64,000 nucleotides of DNA. Source: Paracandidimonas soli (lineage in GTDB: Bacteria > Pseudomonadota > Gammaproteobacteria > Burkholderiales > Burkholderiaceae_B). Numbering within the stretch: the stretch's first letter is position 1; each line of letters begins with the position of its first letter. A program made the position numbers and the translations under genes. Under the pieces are notes generated by a model. The model did not search any database. It worked only from the letters and a program-made list of their open reading frames with translations, and had not been told where the DNA came from. The DNA is taken from positions 124,001-188,000 of the forward strand of contig NZ_SMBX01000004.1 of assembly GCF_004342005.1 (NCBI RefSeq), read 5' to 3'. Below are positions 9,430-17,171 of the stretch, in pieces.

Positions 9430-9553
9430 CCACGCGCCCAAGCGCAAGCCCCGGACTTCAGTCCGAGGTCATGCGAGGCAGTGTTCATATGGCGCCGCAG
9501 GCGCCCCCGTATTGTGGCGGGGAAACTCCCGGCTTTAGCCGGGAGCGACTCAC
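9425..9553 (+). repeat. 129-bp hairpin-rich dispersed element, copy 1
   Basis: Starts at the ubiX stop codon and fills the gap to the hydratase gene. It contains three hairpins: CGGAC-TTCA-GTCCG, GGCGCC-gca-GGCGCC, and CTCCCGGC-TTTA-GCCGGGAG near the right end. It shares its exact length and most of its sequence with copy 2 (13453-13581). It resembles a non-autonomous MITE or IS200/IS605-type end structure; this origin is inference. Confidence 0.75.
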
Positions 9554-9587
9554 GCGGCAAATTATCAAAATCAACAAGGAGCAGGAA

Positions 9588-10394
9588 ATGACTGTATTGA
9601 AACACCCCGCGCAGGAAAAGCTGGCCGACCTGGACGGGTTCCGAGTCGAGATCGATGCAAAGCAGAAGCGGGCCGACATCGTGCTCGATCGTCCGCCGTT
9701 CAATATCATTTCGATGGCGCAGCGCGATCAGTTGCGCCTGGTGTTCGAATCGCTGGACGAGAACGACGACGTGCGCGTGATCGTGCTGCGCGCCGAAGGC
9801 GAGCACTTTTCCAGCGGTGGGGACATCAAGGGCTTCCTGGAGGCCAGTCCCGAGCATGTTTCCAAGCTGGCATGGAACATTGCGGCGCCGGCGCGCTGCT
9901 CCAAGCCTGTCATCGCGGTGAACCAGGGCTATTGCTTCGGCGTGGGCTTCGAGATCTCTCTGGCCTGCGATTTCCGCATCGTGACTGAAACCACGCAATA
10001 TGCGCTGCCGGAGCAGAAGCTGGGGCAGATCCCGGGCTCGGGCGGTTCTGCACGGCTGCAGAAGATGGTAGGCATCACGCGCACCAAGGATGTCGTCATG
10101 CGCTCGCGCCGCATCCCCGGCAAGCAGGCCTACGACTGGGGCGTGGCGACGGAGTATGTGGAGCTGGGCGACCTGGCGGCGGCCACGGATCGCCTGGTCA
10201 AGGAGCTGGTGTACTTCTCGCCCCTGGCGCAGCGCACGGCCAAGAAGCTGCTCAACGATTCCGAGGATGCTTCCCTGGCTGCCGGCATCGAGCTGGAGGG
10301 CCACTGCTACAGCCGCCTGCGCTCGTCGGACGATTTCCGCGAGGGTGTCGAGGCGTTCCACGGGAAGCGTGCGCCGAAGTTCATCGGCAGCTGA
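9588..10394 (+). CDS. Crotonase-fold enoyl-CoA hydratase/isomerase family enzyme (HmfE-like)
   Basis: 268 residues from the ATG preceded by AAGGAGCAGGAA. The crotonase signatures are clear: VIVLRAEGEHFSSGGDIKGF forms the oxyanion-hole region, and the two glutamates used by hydratases are kept (GVGFEISLACDF and ALPEQKLG). In the hmf pathway the equivalent position is held by HmfE, a crotonase-family protein assigned as 2-oxoglutaryl-CoA hydrolase. The sequence alone does not decide between hydratase, isomerase and hydrolase. It is separated from ubiX by a repeat element but is on the same strand, so cotranscription is plausible. Confidence 0.85.
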   Translation: MTVLKHPAQEKLADLDGFRVEIDAKQKRADIVLDRPPFNIISMAQRDQLRLVFESLDENDDVRVIVLRAEGEHFSSGGDIKGFLEASPEHVSKLAWNIAAPARCSKPVIAVNQGYCFGVGFEISLACDFRIVTETTQYALPEQKLGQIPGSGGSARLQKMVGITRTKDVVMRSRRIPGKQAYDWGVATEYVELGDLAAATDRLVKELVYFSPLAQRTAKKLLNDSEDASLAAGIELEGHCYSRLRSSDDFREGVEAFHGKRAPKFIGS

Positions 10395-10485
10395 TGCCGC
10401 TTGCGCTTTATGGGAGGAGGGCCGGGGGCGCTGTGGTCTCCGGCCGGAGAAGAATCATGATCGCGGATGCAGCGGGAAGGATGCG

Positions 10486-11640
10486 ATGAGCAGACTGGAT
10501 AAGGTGTTGTCGATAGAGGACCTGCGCCGCATGGCGCGCAGCCGCCTGCCGGTGGGAATTTTCGGCTACGTGGACGGCGCGGCGGAGGACCAGCAGTCGA
10601 AGGCGGCGAACCGTCGGGCCTTTGAGCGCTGGGCGTTCCTGCCGCATATTCTGACGAATGTTGCGCAGCGCAATCTGTCGCGTTCCCTGTTCGGCAAGGA
10701 ATACGCCATGCCCGTGGGCATCAGCCCGATGGGCGCTTCCGGGCTATGCTGGTTCGAAGGCGACTTGGCCATGGCCGCTGCGGCAAGGGAGGCCGGCGTG
10801 CCGGCGGTGCTCAGCGCCGCCTCCAGCATTCCGCTGGAAGAGGTGGCCGCGGTGAATCCCGATATCTGGTACCAGGCCTACCTGCCCGCGGATCCGCAGG
10901 TGATCCTGCCGCTGTTCGCGCGTGTCGAGCGCGCGGGCATCGAGGTGATGGTGGTGACCGTCGATGTACCTATCGCCTCCACGCGGGAGAACGAGCTGCG
11001 CAATGGCTTTTCCCTGCCGCTGAGGCCCAGCCTGCAACTGGCATGGTCCGGGCTTGTGCGCCCCCGCTGGCTGGCGGGAAATTTCGCGCAGACCCTGATG
11101 CGCCGGGGAGTGCCGCATTTCGAGAATTTTACGGCGCAGCGGGGCGGCCCGATCATCTCGGCGCCCAGGAAGGATCACCGCTCGGGCAGGGCGGCGATGA
11201 GCTGGGACGAGATCCGCCTGATGCGCGATCACTGGAAGGGAAAACTGGTGATCAAGGGCGTGCTGCGCCCCGAGGACGCGCGGCTTGCCGCAGGCATCGG
11301 AGCCGACGGCATCGTAGTGTCGAATCACGGCGGGCGGCAGTTGGACGGCGCATGCGCTACGCTGGACGCCTTGCCGGGCATCGCGGCAGCCGCCGGCGGC
11401 ATGGCCGTGATGATCGATAGCGGTTTCCGGCGGGGAACGGACGTGCTCAAGGCATTGTGCCTGGGCGCGGATTTCGTATTCGTCGGACGGCCCGCCCTCT
11501 ATGGGCTGGCGGCGGGGGGACAGGCCGGCGCGGCGAAGGCGCTGGAGGTCCTGCGCCAGGAGCTGGACGTGAACATGGCGCTGCTGGGCGCGGCGGATAT
11601 CGCGCATCTGGACCAGGCATATATCATGCGCGCGGATTGA
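10486..11640 (+). CDS. FMN-dependent alpha-hydroxy-acid oxidase/dehydrogenase (lactate/mandelate dehydrogenase family)
   Basis: 384 residues; the ATG follows a GGGAAGGA ribosome-binding site. The FMN fold is shown by VGISPMGASGLCW, YQAYLPADP, VTVDVPIASTREN and the active-site SNHGGRQLDG with catalytic His281. IDSGFRRGTD and FVFVGRPALYGLAAGG bind the phosphate. These enzymes oxidise L-2-hydroxy acids to 2-oxo acids, passing electrons to oxygen or quinones. Followed 17 bp later by a ThDP-dependent enzyme, it may start a 2-hydroxy acid to aldehyde sequence like the mandelate pathway. The substrate is unknown. Confidence 0.9.
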   Translation: MSRLDKVLSIEDLRRMARSRLPVGIFGYVDGAAEDQQSKAANRRAFERWAFLPHILTNVAQRNLSRSLFGKEYAMPVGISPMGASGLCWFEGDLAMAAAAREAGVPAVLSAASSIPLEEVAAVNPDIWYQAYLPADPQVILPLFARVERAGIEVMVVTVDVPIASTRENELRNGFSLPLRPSLQLAWSGLVRPRWLAGNFAQTLMRRGVPHFENFTAQRGGPIISAPRKDHRSGRAAMSWDEIRLMRDHWKGKLVIKGVLRPEDARLAAGIGADGIVVSNHGGRQLDGACATLDALPGIAAAAGGMAVMIDSGFRRGTDVLKALCLGADFVFVGRPALYGLAAGGQAGAAKALEVLRQELDVNMALLGAADIAHLDQAYIMRAD

Positions 11641-11657
11641 ACATCAAGGAGAAAGGA

Positions 11658-13343
11658 ATGAAGGCAACAGGGTTGGCGCCGCGTACGGGCGGACAGGTAC
11701 TGGTTGATGCATTGCGTATACATGGCGTCGATACGGCGTATTGCGTGCCGGGCGAGAGCTTCCTGGCGGTGCTCGATGCCCTGCATGAGGTCAAGGACGC
11801 GCTGCGGCTGGTCGTGTGCCGCCAGGAAGGCGGCGCGGCGCATATGGCGGAAGCCCATGGCAAGCTGACCGGCAGTCCGGGTATCTGCTTCGCGACGCGC
11901 GGTCCGGGAGCGACCAATGCCAGCATCGCCGTGCATACGGCCCGCCAGGATTCCACGCCGCTGATCCTGTTCATCGGCCAGGTGGGCCGCGACTGCATGG
12001 AGCGTGAGGCCTGGCAGGAAATCGATTACCGGCACATGTATGGCCATATCGCCAAGTGGGTGGTGCAGATCGAAGATCCCGCGCGCATTCCCGAGATGAT
12101 CAGCCGGGCGTTCCACGTGGCCATGTCGGGCAGGCCGGGTCCCGTCGTGATCGCGCTGCCGGAAGACATGCTGACCGAGCAGGTGAGCGTGGCGGATGCG
12201 CCGGCCTATCGCGTGGCGCGGGCCGCGCCAGATCCTGCGGCGATGGCCGAACTGAGGGAGAGGCTGCAGTCGGCGCAGCGTCCGGTGATGGTGCTGGGTG
12301 GCGGTGGCTGGCGGACCGAGGGCAGCGAAGCGATCGGCCGGTTCGCGCAATCCTTCGGTGTGCCCGTCATCGCGGCTTTCCGGCGCCAGGACCTGCTGGA
12401 CAATCGCCACCCCTGCTATAGCGGCGAGGCCGGGCTGGGCATGAATCCCAAGATCGCCGAACGCATCCGCACCGCGGACCTGGTCGTGGCGGTCGGGGCT
12501 CGCCTGGGCGAGACATCGACGAACGGCTACGCCTTGCTGGATGTGCCCAGGCCGGCGCAGACACTGGTGCACGTGCATGCCGATCCCAACGAACTGGGGC
12601 GCGTCTACCATGCGGATGTCCCGGTCACGGCGGACGTGAACGCGTTCGCCCTGGCGGCGGCGGGCATGGCGCCGCCGGAAGGCCTGTCCGCCGGGCGCAG
12701 GGCATGGCTCGAACAGGCGCGCAAGGATTACGAGGATTCGCTGGCGCCCGAGCCCATGCCGGGCGACGTCAACCTGGGCGAGGTCGTCAGGCACATGGAT
12801 CGCATCCTCGGGCCGGAAACGATCGTGTCGAACGGAGCCGGCAACTACACTTTGTGGGTGCAGCGCTTCCATACCTACACCGGCATACGCACCCAACTGG
12901 CGCCGACCAGCGGCACAATGGGCTATGGCGTGCCGGCCGCGATCGCCGCGAAGCTGGTGTATCCCGATCGCCCTGTGGTCTGCTTCGCTGGCGACGGCTG
13001 CTTCCTGATGAATGGCCAGGAGCTGGCGACGGCCATGCAGTATGGCCTGGACCCGCTCTTCATCGTGGTCAACAACGGCATGTACGGCAGCATCCGCATG
13101 CACCAGGAAAAGCATTATCCGGGGCGCGTGCACGGCACCGAGCTGCATAATCCGGATTTCGTAGCGCTGGCGCAGGCCTACGGGCTGCATGCGGAACTGG
13201 TGGAACGGACGGAAGATTTCCCCGCTGCGCTGGAACGCGCGCGTGGCGCGGGCCGCGCGGCCTTGATCGAACTGCGCGTACCGCAGGATGCGCTGTCGCC
13301 CAAGCTTACGGTCTCCGCGCTCAGGAGGCAGGCGGGGCTGTAG
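11658..13343 (+). CDS. Thiamine diphosphate-dependent enzyme (acetolactate synthase/benzoylformate decarboxylase superfamily)
   Basis: 561 residues; ATG behind GGAGAAAGGA. The N-terminal domain has the catalytic Glu57 (CRQEGGAAHMAEA), a central FAD/DHS-like domain follows, and the C-terminal cofactor domain shows GDGCFLMNGQELATAMQ to VVNN (about 445-473). No regulatory small subunit is adjacent, which argues against biosynthetic acetolactate synthase. Next to a 2-hydroxy-acid oxidase it could decarboxylate the 2-oxo acid product to an aldehyde (benzoylformate-decarboxylase logic) or perform a carboligation. Last gene of the operon; a hairpin with a T-rich tail lies about 50 bp downstream. Confidence 0.85.
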   Translation: MKATGLAPRTGGQVLVDALRIHGVDTAYCVPGESFLAVLDALHEVKDALRLVVCRQEGGAAHMAEAHGKLTGSPGICFATRGPGATNASIAVHTARQDSTPLILFIGQVGRDCMEREAWQEIDYRHMYGHIAKWVVQIEDPARIPEMISRAFHVAMSGRPGPVVIALPEDMLTEQVSVADAPAYRVARAAPDPAAMAELRERLQSAQRPVMVLGGGGWRTEGSEAIGRFAQSFGVPVIAAFRRQDLLDNRHPCYSGEAGLGMNPKIAERIRTADLVVAVGARLGETSTNGYALLDVPRPAQTLVHVHADPNELGRVYHADVPVTADVNAFALAAAGMAPPEGLSAGRRAWLEQARKDYEDSLAPEPMPGDVNLGEVVRHMDRILGPETIVSNGAGNYTLWVQRFHTYTGIRTQLAPTSGTMGYGVPAAIAAKLVYPDRPVVCFAGDGCFLMNGQELATAMQYGLDPLFIVVNNGMYGSIRMHQEKHYPGRVHGTELHNPDFVALAQAYGLHAELVERTEDFPAALERARGAGRAALIELRVPQDALSPKLTVSALRRQAGL

Positions 13344-13393
13344 ACTGTTCGATATTCATGCGCGCGGCGCTCTTGCGTGGGACGGATGAGGGC

Positions 13394-13432
13394 AGCGGGA
13401 CGGGAAGCGATGCTCTCGTCCCGCTTTGCTTT
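13394..13432 (+). terminator. Rho-independent terminator candidate for the catabolic operon
   Basis: Perfect 9-bp stem AGCGGGACG/CGTCCCGCT with a 14-base loop, followed by TTGCTTTCTT. It lies just downstream of the last + strand gene of the operon. Confidence 0.65.
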
Positions 13433-13452
13433 CTTCAGCTCGAGGCTTCCAG

Positions 13453-13581
13453 GCTGACCACGCGCCCAAGCGCAAGCCTCGTCGTTCACGACGAGGTCAA
13501 GCGAGGCAGTGGTCATACGGCGCCGCAGGCGCCCCCTTATTGTGGCGAGGAAGCTCCCGACTCCAGGAGGGAGTGACTCAC
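13453..13581 (+). repeat. 129-bp hairpin-rich dispersed element, copy 2
   Basis: Same length as copy 1 and largely identical. The first hairpin has changed on both sides (CGTCG-TTCA-CGACG instead of CGGAC-TTCA-GTCCG) with the TTCA loop kept, so base pairing is conserved by compensatory change. The right part encodes the last 14 residues and the stop of the convergent xdhC, suggesting the element landed in the 3' end of that gene. Confidence 0.75.
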
Positions 13582-14547
13582 AGGACTGGCTGACGAGCAG
13601 GCCATCTGGGGCAGGCTGTTGCGCACCTGGATCAGTTCGGCGGCGATGGCGACGGCGATTTCCGCCGGAGTGCGGCTGGATATGCTCAGGCCGACGGGGC
13701 CGCGCAGGCGCTCGATTTCGTCGGGGGACAGCTCGAACAGGGCGAGCCGTTCGCGGCGCTTGTCGGAGTTGCGTTTCGATCCCAGCGCGCCGACGTAGAA
13801 TGCGCGGGATTTCAGCGCCTCCAGCAGGGCCATGTCGTCCAGTTTCGGGTCGTGCGTGACGGCGACGATGGCCGTGCGTTCGTCCGTGCCGATCTCGACG
13901 ACGGCGTCGTCGGGCATCATGGCCAGCGTGGTGGCGCCCTGGACGTGCCAGGTCTGCAGGAAATCCTTGCGCGGATCGCAGACCAGCACGTGGAAGCCGA
14001 GCATGCCGGCGATGTCGGCCAGGGCCTTGCTGGTCTGGTTGGCGCCGATGATCAGCAGCCGCCACTGCGGACCGTGGATGGCGCGGAATACATGGCTGTA
14101 TTCTCCGGGCTGGTCGTCCGGCTGGGCGGGGGACAGCCGGCACTGGCCCGTGCCGGTATCGACCTCGCGCGTGATGGAGCGGTGCTGGCGCATGGCTTCC
14201 AGAACCTCCGGCAGCCAGGATGAGCCCGTCAGGTCTTCGCAGAACAGTTTCAGCGATCCGCCGCAGGGCAGGCCGTACTGGATGATGTCTTCCTGCCGCA
14301 GGCCGTAGCTCAGCCAGCCTGCGGGCGCCGGCAGTTCCGCGTGAGTGGCGCGCTGGATCAGGTCGTCTTCGATACAGCCGCCCGATACGGAACCGACGAG
14401 CAGACCGTCGTCGCGCAGCGCGGCCATGGAGCCCGGCTGTCTGGGGGCGGAGCCCCAGGTGCGGATCACGGTCGCCAGGTGGACGCGATGGCCCGCATCG
14501 AGCCATTCCTGCGCTTGCCGCAGTATCTCGTAGTCCAGGGAATACAT
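13537..14547 (-). CDS. XdhC/CoxI-family molybdenum cofactor maturation protein
   Basis: 336 residues from the ATG with AGGAGACAG upstream; a longer reading from 14622 has no such site. The N-terminal XdhC_CoxI domain shows VIRTWGSAPRQPGS and GSVSGGCIEDDL with its conserved Cys. The C-terminal Rossmann-like domain shows LLIIGANQTSKALADIA, VTHDPKLDD and YVGALGSKRN. XdhC proteins bind, sulphurate and deliver the molybdenum cofactor to xanthine-dehydrogenase-type enzymes, so this one presumably serves the hydroxylase at 1401-5718. It converges on the operon. Its last 14 residues are encoded by the repeat element at 13453-13581, so the native C-terminus has probably been replaced. Confidence 0.9.
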   Translation of the reverse strand: MYSLDYEILRQAQEWLDAGHRVHLATVIRTWGSAPRQPGSMAALRDDGLLVGSVSGGCIEDDLIQRATHAELPAPAGWLSYGLRQEDIIQYGLPCGGSLKLFCEDLTGSSWLPEVLEAMRQHRSITREVDTGTGQCRLSPAQPDDQPGEYSHVFRAIHGPQWRLLIIGANQTSKALADIAGMLGFHVLVCDPRKDFLQTWHVQGATTLAMMPDDAVVEIGTDERTAIVAVTHDPKLDDMALLEALKSRAFYVGALGSKRNSDKRRERLALFELSPDEIERLRGPVGLSISSRTPAEIAVAIAAELIQVRNSLPQMACSSASPVSHSLLESGASSPQ

Positions 14548-14860
14548 GGTGCTTCTGTCTCCTGCGATTTCTGTATGGATCCAGGCTTGTCGGCCCGACT
14601 CCGTTGGTTTTTGCTTTCCCATGAGTTTATGCGGTTTTTCGAAGATTATCCCTTATTATTTTGTGATTGGGCGTCACAGCTTTTCTGATGGAAGACATCA
14701 GTCCGCGCCCGCATGGCTTGCCGCGTCGCCGCCGCAGGCGTATCCCCATGGTTTTTCTGTAGAATTAGAACCATTCGCATTTGATGTCGTTTCGCATGAG
14801 GTTCCTGTCATCCGGCATCGACCGCCTGCGTTCCTTTTGCCTTTCTTTTCCGGCTGTCTC
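14548..14860. other. Intergenic region between xdhC and the mdtA remnant
   Basis: 313 bp with an AT-rich part around 14630-14690. It should hold the divergent promoters of xdhC and of the efflux operon that once followed. A TAGAAT hexamer at 14760-14765 could be a -10 box, but no matching -35 box was found. No gene seen. Confidence 0.4.
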
Positions 14861-15170
14861 ATGAATCAATCCGCTGCACCCCATGTCTCCAGGCGCTGGC
14901 CCTGGATTCTTTTTGTTGTCTTGCTGGCATGTCTGGGCGCGTGGTGGTGGGCGGGAGAGTCGGACGAAGGGGCCGGACCGGCCGTGTCGCGCTATGCCGG
15001 ACCGGTTCCTGTGCGCGTGGTGGAGGCGGAGCAAGGCACATTCGCCGTGGAGAGCAGCGCCATCGGCACGGTGACGTCGCTTGCGACGGTACAGGTGCGG
15101 GCCAAGGTCGATGGGGAGTTGAAGGAAATCCTGTTCGAGGAAGGACAGATGGTGAAGGCCGGGGAGGTGC
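14861..15170 (+). pseudogene. Truncated RND efflux periplasmic adaptor (MdtA-like), N-terminal remnant
   Basis: About 103 residues match the start of an MdtA-type membrane-fusion protein: a signal/anchor segment (RRWPWILFVVLLACLGAWWW, about residues 8-27), then PVPVRVVEAEQGTFAV and the lipoyl-like half-motif VRAKVDGELKEILFEEGQMV. After KAGE the reading jumps into IS110 transposase sequence around 15167-15175, so roughly three quarters of the gene and any mdtB/mdtC partners are gone. The remnant reads through to a stop at 15214. In intact loci this protein links the inner-membrane RND pump to an outer-membrane channel; here it cannot function. Confidence 0.8.
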
Positions 15171-15675
15171 AGAGCTTGTGTTGCGGTCCCTTGAACAGAC
15201 CATCTCGTTTCTGACTCAGGAATTGAAGCGATTGGACAAGGCCATTGACGATCATATCGACCGGCATCCGGATCTGAAAGAAGATGAGCGCTTGCTGACC
15301 AGCATTCCGGGCATAGGGCCTCGGGTTGGCCGGATCATGATGGCCATCATGCATAACCACTGCTTCAACTCGGCCCAAGGGTTGGCCGCCTATTTGGGCT
15401 TGGTGCCCGTGCCACGACAATCAGGCAGCTCGTTTCTAGGGCGCTGCTGCCTGGCCAAGAACGGGCCCGGCTCGGTACGGGCTATGTTGTATCTGGCTGC
15501 CATGTCGGCAGTCCGATACAACCCGCACGTTCAAGCGCTATATACCCGACTTCAAGCCAACGGCAAAAGCAAGATGTCGGCCCTGGGAGCTGCCATGCGC
15601 AAACTGGTTCACCAGTGCTTCGGGGTGCTCAAGACCCGGCATGAGTATCGACCTGACTACGCCTTATCGGCTTGA
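15170..15675 (+). mobile_element. IS110-family transposase, C-terminal remnant
   Basis: About 167 residues, in the frame ending with TGA at 15675, match the C-terminal Transposase_20 half of IS110-family transposases: LTSIPGIGPRVGRIMMAIM, GLAAYLGLVPVPRQSGSSF, VRAMLYLAAMSAVRYNPHVQ and MRKLVHQCFGVLKTRHEY. The N-terminal DEDD nuclease domain is absent. Its left edge is fused to the mdtA remnant, which fits a deletion that removed the rest of the efflux genes together with the left part of the IS, for example recombination between IS copies. It cannot be active alone. Confidence 0.88.
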
Positions 15676-15820
15676 CAATCAACACGGTATCTTCGCCTGC
15701 ACGCGGGCGGGCCTCAAAAGGCTCCGCAGCCAGCACACGGCGCATCCGGCCGGACCTCTTGTCATGCCGCGTTTGGAGGCGTCGTGTTATGTGGGGTCTG
15801 TGTTTTGCTGTTGCAGATTC

Positions 15821-15858
15821 CGTAGGGTGGGCTTCGCTTCGCTCAGCACCACCCTACG
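15821..15858. repeat. REP-like palindrome with GTAG base
   Basis: Perfect 10-bp inverted repeat CGTAGGGTGG/CCACCCTACG separated by 18 bases, between the IS110 remnant and the 3' end of gcdH. A GTAG tetranucleotide at the 5' foot is the known feature of REP elements mobilised by RAYT transposases; that link is inference. Confidence 0.55.
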
Positions 15859-15877
15859 TTCAGCGCCACCCTGCCTG

Positions 15878-17074
15878 TCAGTTTGCGAATGCCTGGATGC
15901 CGGTCTGGGCGCGGCCCAGGATCAGGGCGTGGACGTCGTGCGTGCCTTCGTAGGTGTTGACGACTTCCAGGTTGACCAAGTGGCGCGCGACGCCGAATTC
16001 GTCCGAGATGCCGTTGCCGCCCAGCATGTCGCGCGCCATGCGTGCGATGTCCAGCGACTTGCCGCAGGAATTGCGCTTCATGATGGAGGTGATTTCGACG
16101 GCGGCGATGCCTTCGTCCTTCATGCGGCCCAGGCGCAGGCAGCCCTGCAGGCCCAGCGTGATTTCAGTCTGCATGTCGGCCAGCTTTTTCTGGATGAGCT
16201 GGTTGGCGGCCAGGGGGCGGCCGAACTGCTTGCGGTCCAGCGTGTACTGGCGCGCGGTGTGCCAGCAGGCTTCCGCGGCGCCCAGCGCGCCCCAGGCGAT
16301 GCCGTAGCGGGCCGAGTTCAGGCAGGTGAATGGGCCGCGCAGGCCGGTCACGCCGGGCAGGCGCTGTTCTTCGCCGATCTCGACTTCGTCCATGACGACT
16401 TCGCCGGTAATGGAGGCGCGCAGGCCGACTTTGCCGTGGATGGCAGGGGCGCTCAGGCCCTTCATGCCTTTCTCGAGGATGAAGCCGGCGATCTTGCCGT
16501 CGTCTTCGCCGCCGACGACTTTCGCCCACACGACGAAGACGTCGGCGATGGGGGAGTTGGTGATCCACATTTTGTTGCCGCTGATGCGGTAGCCGCTCTC
16601 GGTGCGCGTGGCGCGGGTTTCCATGCCGCCGGGGTCCGAGCCGTGGTTGGGCTCGGTCAGGCCGAAACAGCCGATCCATTCGCCGCTGGCCAGCTTGGGC
16701 AGGTATTTGCGTTTCTGTTCTTCGGTGCCGAATTCATTGATGGGGACCATGACCAGGGAGGACTGGACGCTCATCATGGAACGGTAGCCGGAGTCGATGC
16801 GTTCGACTTCGCGGGCGATCAGGCCGTAGCAGACGTAGTTCAGGCCGGCGCCGCCATATTCGGCGGGGATGGTGGCGCCGAGCAGGCCCAGTTCGCCCAT
16901 TTCCCGGAAGATGGAAGGATCCGTCTGCTCGTTGCGGAAGGCTTCCATGACGCGGGGCGCCAGCTTGTCCTGCGCATAGGCCAGGGCGGCGTCGCGCACC
17001 ATGCGCTCGTCTTCCGTAAGTTGTGTGTCGAGCAGCAGGGGATCCTGCCAGTGGAAAGAAGGGTTGGATGACAT
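15878..17074 (-). CDS. gcdH: Glutaryl-CoA dehydrogenase
   Basis: 398 residues, typical for GcdH. It shows the acyl-CoA dehydrogenase signatures [16 protein letters not shown] and [36 protein letters not shown], and the catalytic Glu in [17 protein letters not shown] (about residue 376), the arrangement of glutaryl-CoA dehydrogenases. It oxidises and decarboxylates glutaryl-CoA to crotonyl-CoA with FAD and ETF, in lysine, tryptophan and glutarate catabolism. The start is the ATG at 17074 giving [12 protein letters not shown]. The divergent LysR gene 97 bp away is probably its activator (GcdR type). Confidence 0.95.
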   Translation of the reverse strand: MSSNPSFHWQDPLLLDTQLTEDERMVRDAALAYAQDKLAPRVMEAFRNEQTDPSIFREMGELGLLGATIPAEYGGAGLNYVCYGLIAREVERIDSGYRSMMSVQSSLVMVPINEFGTEEQKRKYLPKLASGEWIGCFGLTEPNHGSDPGGMETRATRTESGYRISGNKMWITNSPIADVFVVWAKVVGGEDDGKIAGFILEKGMKGLSAPAIHGKVGLRASITGEVVMDEVEIGEEQRLPGVTGLRGPFTCLNSARYGIAWGALGAAEACWHTARQYTLDRKQFGRPLAANQLIQKKLADMQTEITLGLQGCLRLGRMKDEGIAAVEITSIMKRNSCGKSLDIARMARDMLGGNGISDEFGVARHLVNLEVVNTYEGTHDVHALILGRAQTGIQAFAN

Positions 17075-17106
17075 GGTTTGATCTCCGGTCCAGAATGTAC
17101 ACAACT

Positions 17107-17153
17107 ATAATGTGCATTATTCGAAATCATCAATTGATAAATTTGCACATTAT
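17107..17153. promoter_or_regulatory. Inverted repeat operator between gcdH and its LysR regulator
   Basis: Perfect 10-bp inverted repeat ATAATGTGCA (17107-17116) and TGCACATTAT (17144-17153), 27 bases apart, in the 97-bp divergent promoter region. The AT-rich spacer would contain promoter elements. The geometry suits a LysR-type regulator bound at two half sites; binding is inferred. Confidence 0.55.
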
Positions 17154-17171
17154 TGTGTGGCGGGAGCAAGG

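Noticed and set aside
11658-13343. Naming the ThDP gene as biosynthetic acetolactate synthase (ilvB/ilvI)
   Set aside because: There is no ilvH/ilvN small subunit next to it, and the context is catabolic. Superfamily membership alone does not fix the reaction.
14929-15675. A 248-residue IS110 transposase starting at 14929
   Set aside because: The first 80 residues are an out-of-frame reading of the mdtA remnant. Only the part from about 15170 is transposase.
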